Both the position numbers and the translations under genes were made by a program. Positions 23,336 through 24,381 of a stretch of DNA of 24,381 nucleotides are shown here, in pieces (position 1 is the first letter of the stretch; the number at the start of each line of letters is the position of its first letter). Source of the stretch: Spirochaetota bacterium (GTDB lineage: Bacteria > Spirochaetota > Leptospiria > Turneriellales > Turneriellaceae); contig CAUJII010000134.1 of the NCBI GenBank assembly GCA_963205035.1, positions 1 through 24,381 of the forward strand, in the 5' to 3' direction. The notes below the pieces were generated by a model that worked only from the letters and a program-made list of their open reading frames with translations, was not told the origin of the DNA and did no database searches.

Positions 23336-24381
23336 ATGAATTCTTTCGCTCAGAGAGTCCGGCGCGTGCAAAACGCAATGGACGATAACTCACTCCTCCT
23401 CATTCCCACCGCAAAACCCGCCACCCGCAACCGCGACACGCACTATCCTTATAGAACTCATTCTGACATAATCTACTTGACGGGTGTGAACGAAGCAGGC
23501 TTGACTCTGCTTTTGACGAACGACGCTCTCTTTATTTTCGCCGCGACAGAAGACCCCGAGCGTGAGCGGTGGACGGGCAAAGTACAGGGGCATGATTTTT
23601 TTCGCAAAACGTTTGAGGATTTAAATTGCAAAGTTGAAGTGCGCCCATCCGGAGAGTGGCGTAAAGAGATAGAAAACCTTTCGCGTGGGCGCAAGACACT
23701 CTACTACGATTTTGGTGAGGACACACAAAGAGACAAGACTGTCCTCGAGACTCTGAGCGAAATCCCGCAAGCTGCGCGCAAGGGGCTTTATGCCCCACGA
23801 ACTCTAAAACGCGCAGCGACAATTTTGAGCGAACTTCGGCTTATTAAAGATGCCGGCGACATCGCTGCACTCAAAAAAGCCGCACGCATTTCTTCTCTCG
23901 CACACAACCAGACGAAAGATTTTATCGAGAATGCTGAAACACCACTCACCGAGTTTGAGGTGAAGGCTTTTATCGAACGCGAGTTCATGGCAGGCGGAGC
24001 AGATCAACTTGCATATCCGTCGATCGTCGCGGCGGGCAACAACGCAACCGTTCTCCACTATGAGAAAACTTCGGGTCGAGCAAATAGCGGGGAATTCTTT
24101 CTCATCGATGCCGCGGTTGAGTTTGAAGGGTATGCCTCCGATATCACCCGCACAACAGCCGTCGGGGGGATCGACAAAGCGCCTGCATTCGCTCGGTCGA
24201 TGCATGCGCTTGTAAAGCAAGCGCAGAAAGAAGCCATCGGAGCCTCGCTCGTCGGGGCCACGATCGATGCAGTGCATGAAAAAGCGGTTGAAGTCTTAAG
24301 CCGTGGACTTTTTGAAGCGGGACTTTTCGAGCGTGTGCCGCAACGCAATGCAGAAGGCAAATTCTTGAGCGCAGAGATGAC
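23336..24381 (+). CDS. pepP: Xaa-Pro aminopeptidase, M24B family (partial, runs off the window)
   Basis: Aminopeptidase P removes an N-terminal residue preceding proline. 348 residues are visible and the frame is open at the window edge. The N-terminal AMP_N domain (about 1-150) has NRDTHYPYRTHSDIIYLTGVNEAGLTLLL. The metallopeptidase 'pita-bread' domain starts near 175, with SIVAAGNNATVLHYE and the first two metal ligands in FFLIDAAVEFEGYASDITRT. The remaining ligands (His and two Glu) lie beyond the end. I chose the ATG at 23336 because the residues it adds (FAQRVRRVQNAM) match the family start; an in-frame ATG at 23378 is the alternative. It is divergently transcribed from the LptF/G-like gene, with a 14-bp palindrome just upstream. 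Confidence 0.9.
   Translation, partial: MNSFAQRVRRVQNAMDDNSLLLIPTAKPATRNRDTHYPYRTHSDIIYLTGVNEAGLTLLLTNDALFIFAATEDPERERWTGKVQGHDFFRKTFEDLNCKVEVRPSGEWRKEIENLSRGRKTLYYDFGEDTQRDKTVLETLSEIPQAARKGLYAPRTLKRAATILSELRLIKDAGDIAALKKAARISSLAHNQTKDFIENAETPLTEFEVKAFIEREFMAGGADQLAYPSIVAAGNNATVLHYEKTSGRANSGEFFLIDAAVEFEGYASDITRTTAVGGIDKAPAFARSMHALVKQAQKEAIGASLVGATIDAVHEKAVEVLSRGLFEAGLFERVPQRNAEGKFLSAEM

Overview
The window reads as chromosomal DNA of a Gram-negative, LPS-making bacterium of moderate GC. The best guess is a spirochaete of the Leptospira/Leptonema/Turneriella type. This rests on gene content: lipid A and LPS genes (LpxB, MsbA, LptF/G-like), which exclude Treponema- and Borrelia-like spirochaetes; two SpoIIE-type phosphatases, one fused to a 7TMR-DISM sensor kinase; a CheX phosphatase; and a remnant of a long beta-propeller-repeat (SBBP-type) protein. 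No rRNA or tRNA gene is present, so the taxonomy is inference.

Layout. 1-171 is a 19-bp tandem repeat array lying just past the end of hisS. 189-2912 (minus) is a gatA-hisS translation pair. 3098-4685 is a small accessory island: a hypothetical protein, a promoter-operator feeding a broken PIN-toxin gene, a fragment of a beta-propeller-repeat protein, and an intact Phd/PIN toxin-antitoxin pair with AT-rich coding. 4813-10871 (plus) is a probable operon purF-lpxB-rlpA-ftsK. 10867-10985 is a compact, strongly palindromic intergenic block. 11056-12990 (plus) and 13014-16244 (minus) are two signalling phosphatases arranged tail to tail. 16363-19811 (plus) is msbA, cheX and an RluD-type pseudouridine synthase. 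19821-23243 (minus) is an LptF/G permease, an LtaS/OpgB-type membrane phosphoglycerol transferase and a truncated glycosyltransferase. 23336 to the end (plus) is the start of an Xaa-Pro aminopeptidase.

How the genes work together. Most of the content is housekeeping, with an envelope and division theme: LpxB makes the lipid A disaccharide, MsbA flips lipid A-core, the LptF/G-like protein extracts LPS, RlpA trims septal peptidoglycan, FtsK moves chromosome termini, and the sulfatase-fold enzyme probably decorates an envelope glycan. A second theme is signalling by partner switching: two membrane SpoIIE-type PP2C phosphatases would dephosphorylate anti-sigma-factor antagonists, and CheX would dephosphorylate CheY.

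I do not see a convincing new multi-gene defence or biosynthetic system. The points most worth a second look are the FtsK without membrane segments, the one-chain kinase/receiver/phosphatase beside a second phosphatase, the apparently leaderless toxin-antitoxin unit beside a broken toxin with its own operator, the palindromic block after ftsK, and the 19-bp repeat array. Strong Shine-Dalgarno sequences are scarce here: cheX and the pseudouridine synthase have clear ones and most other genes do not.
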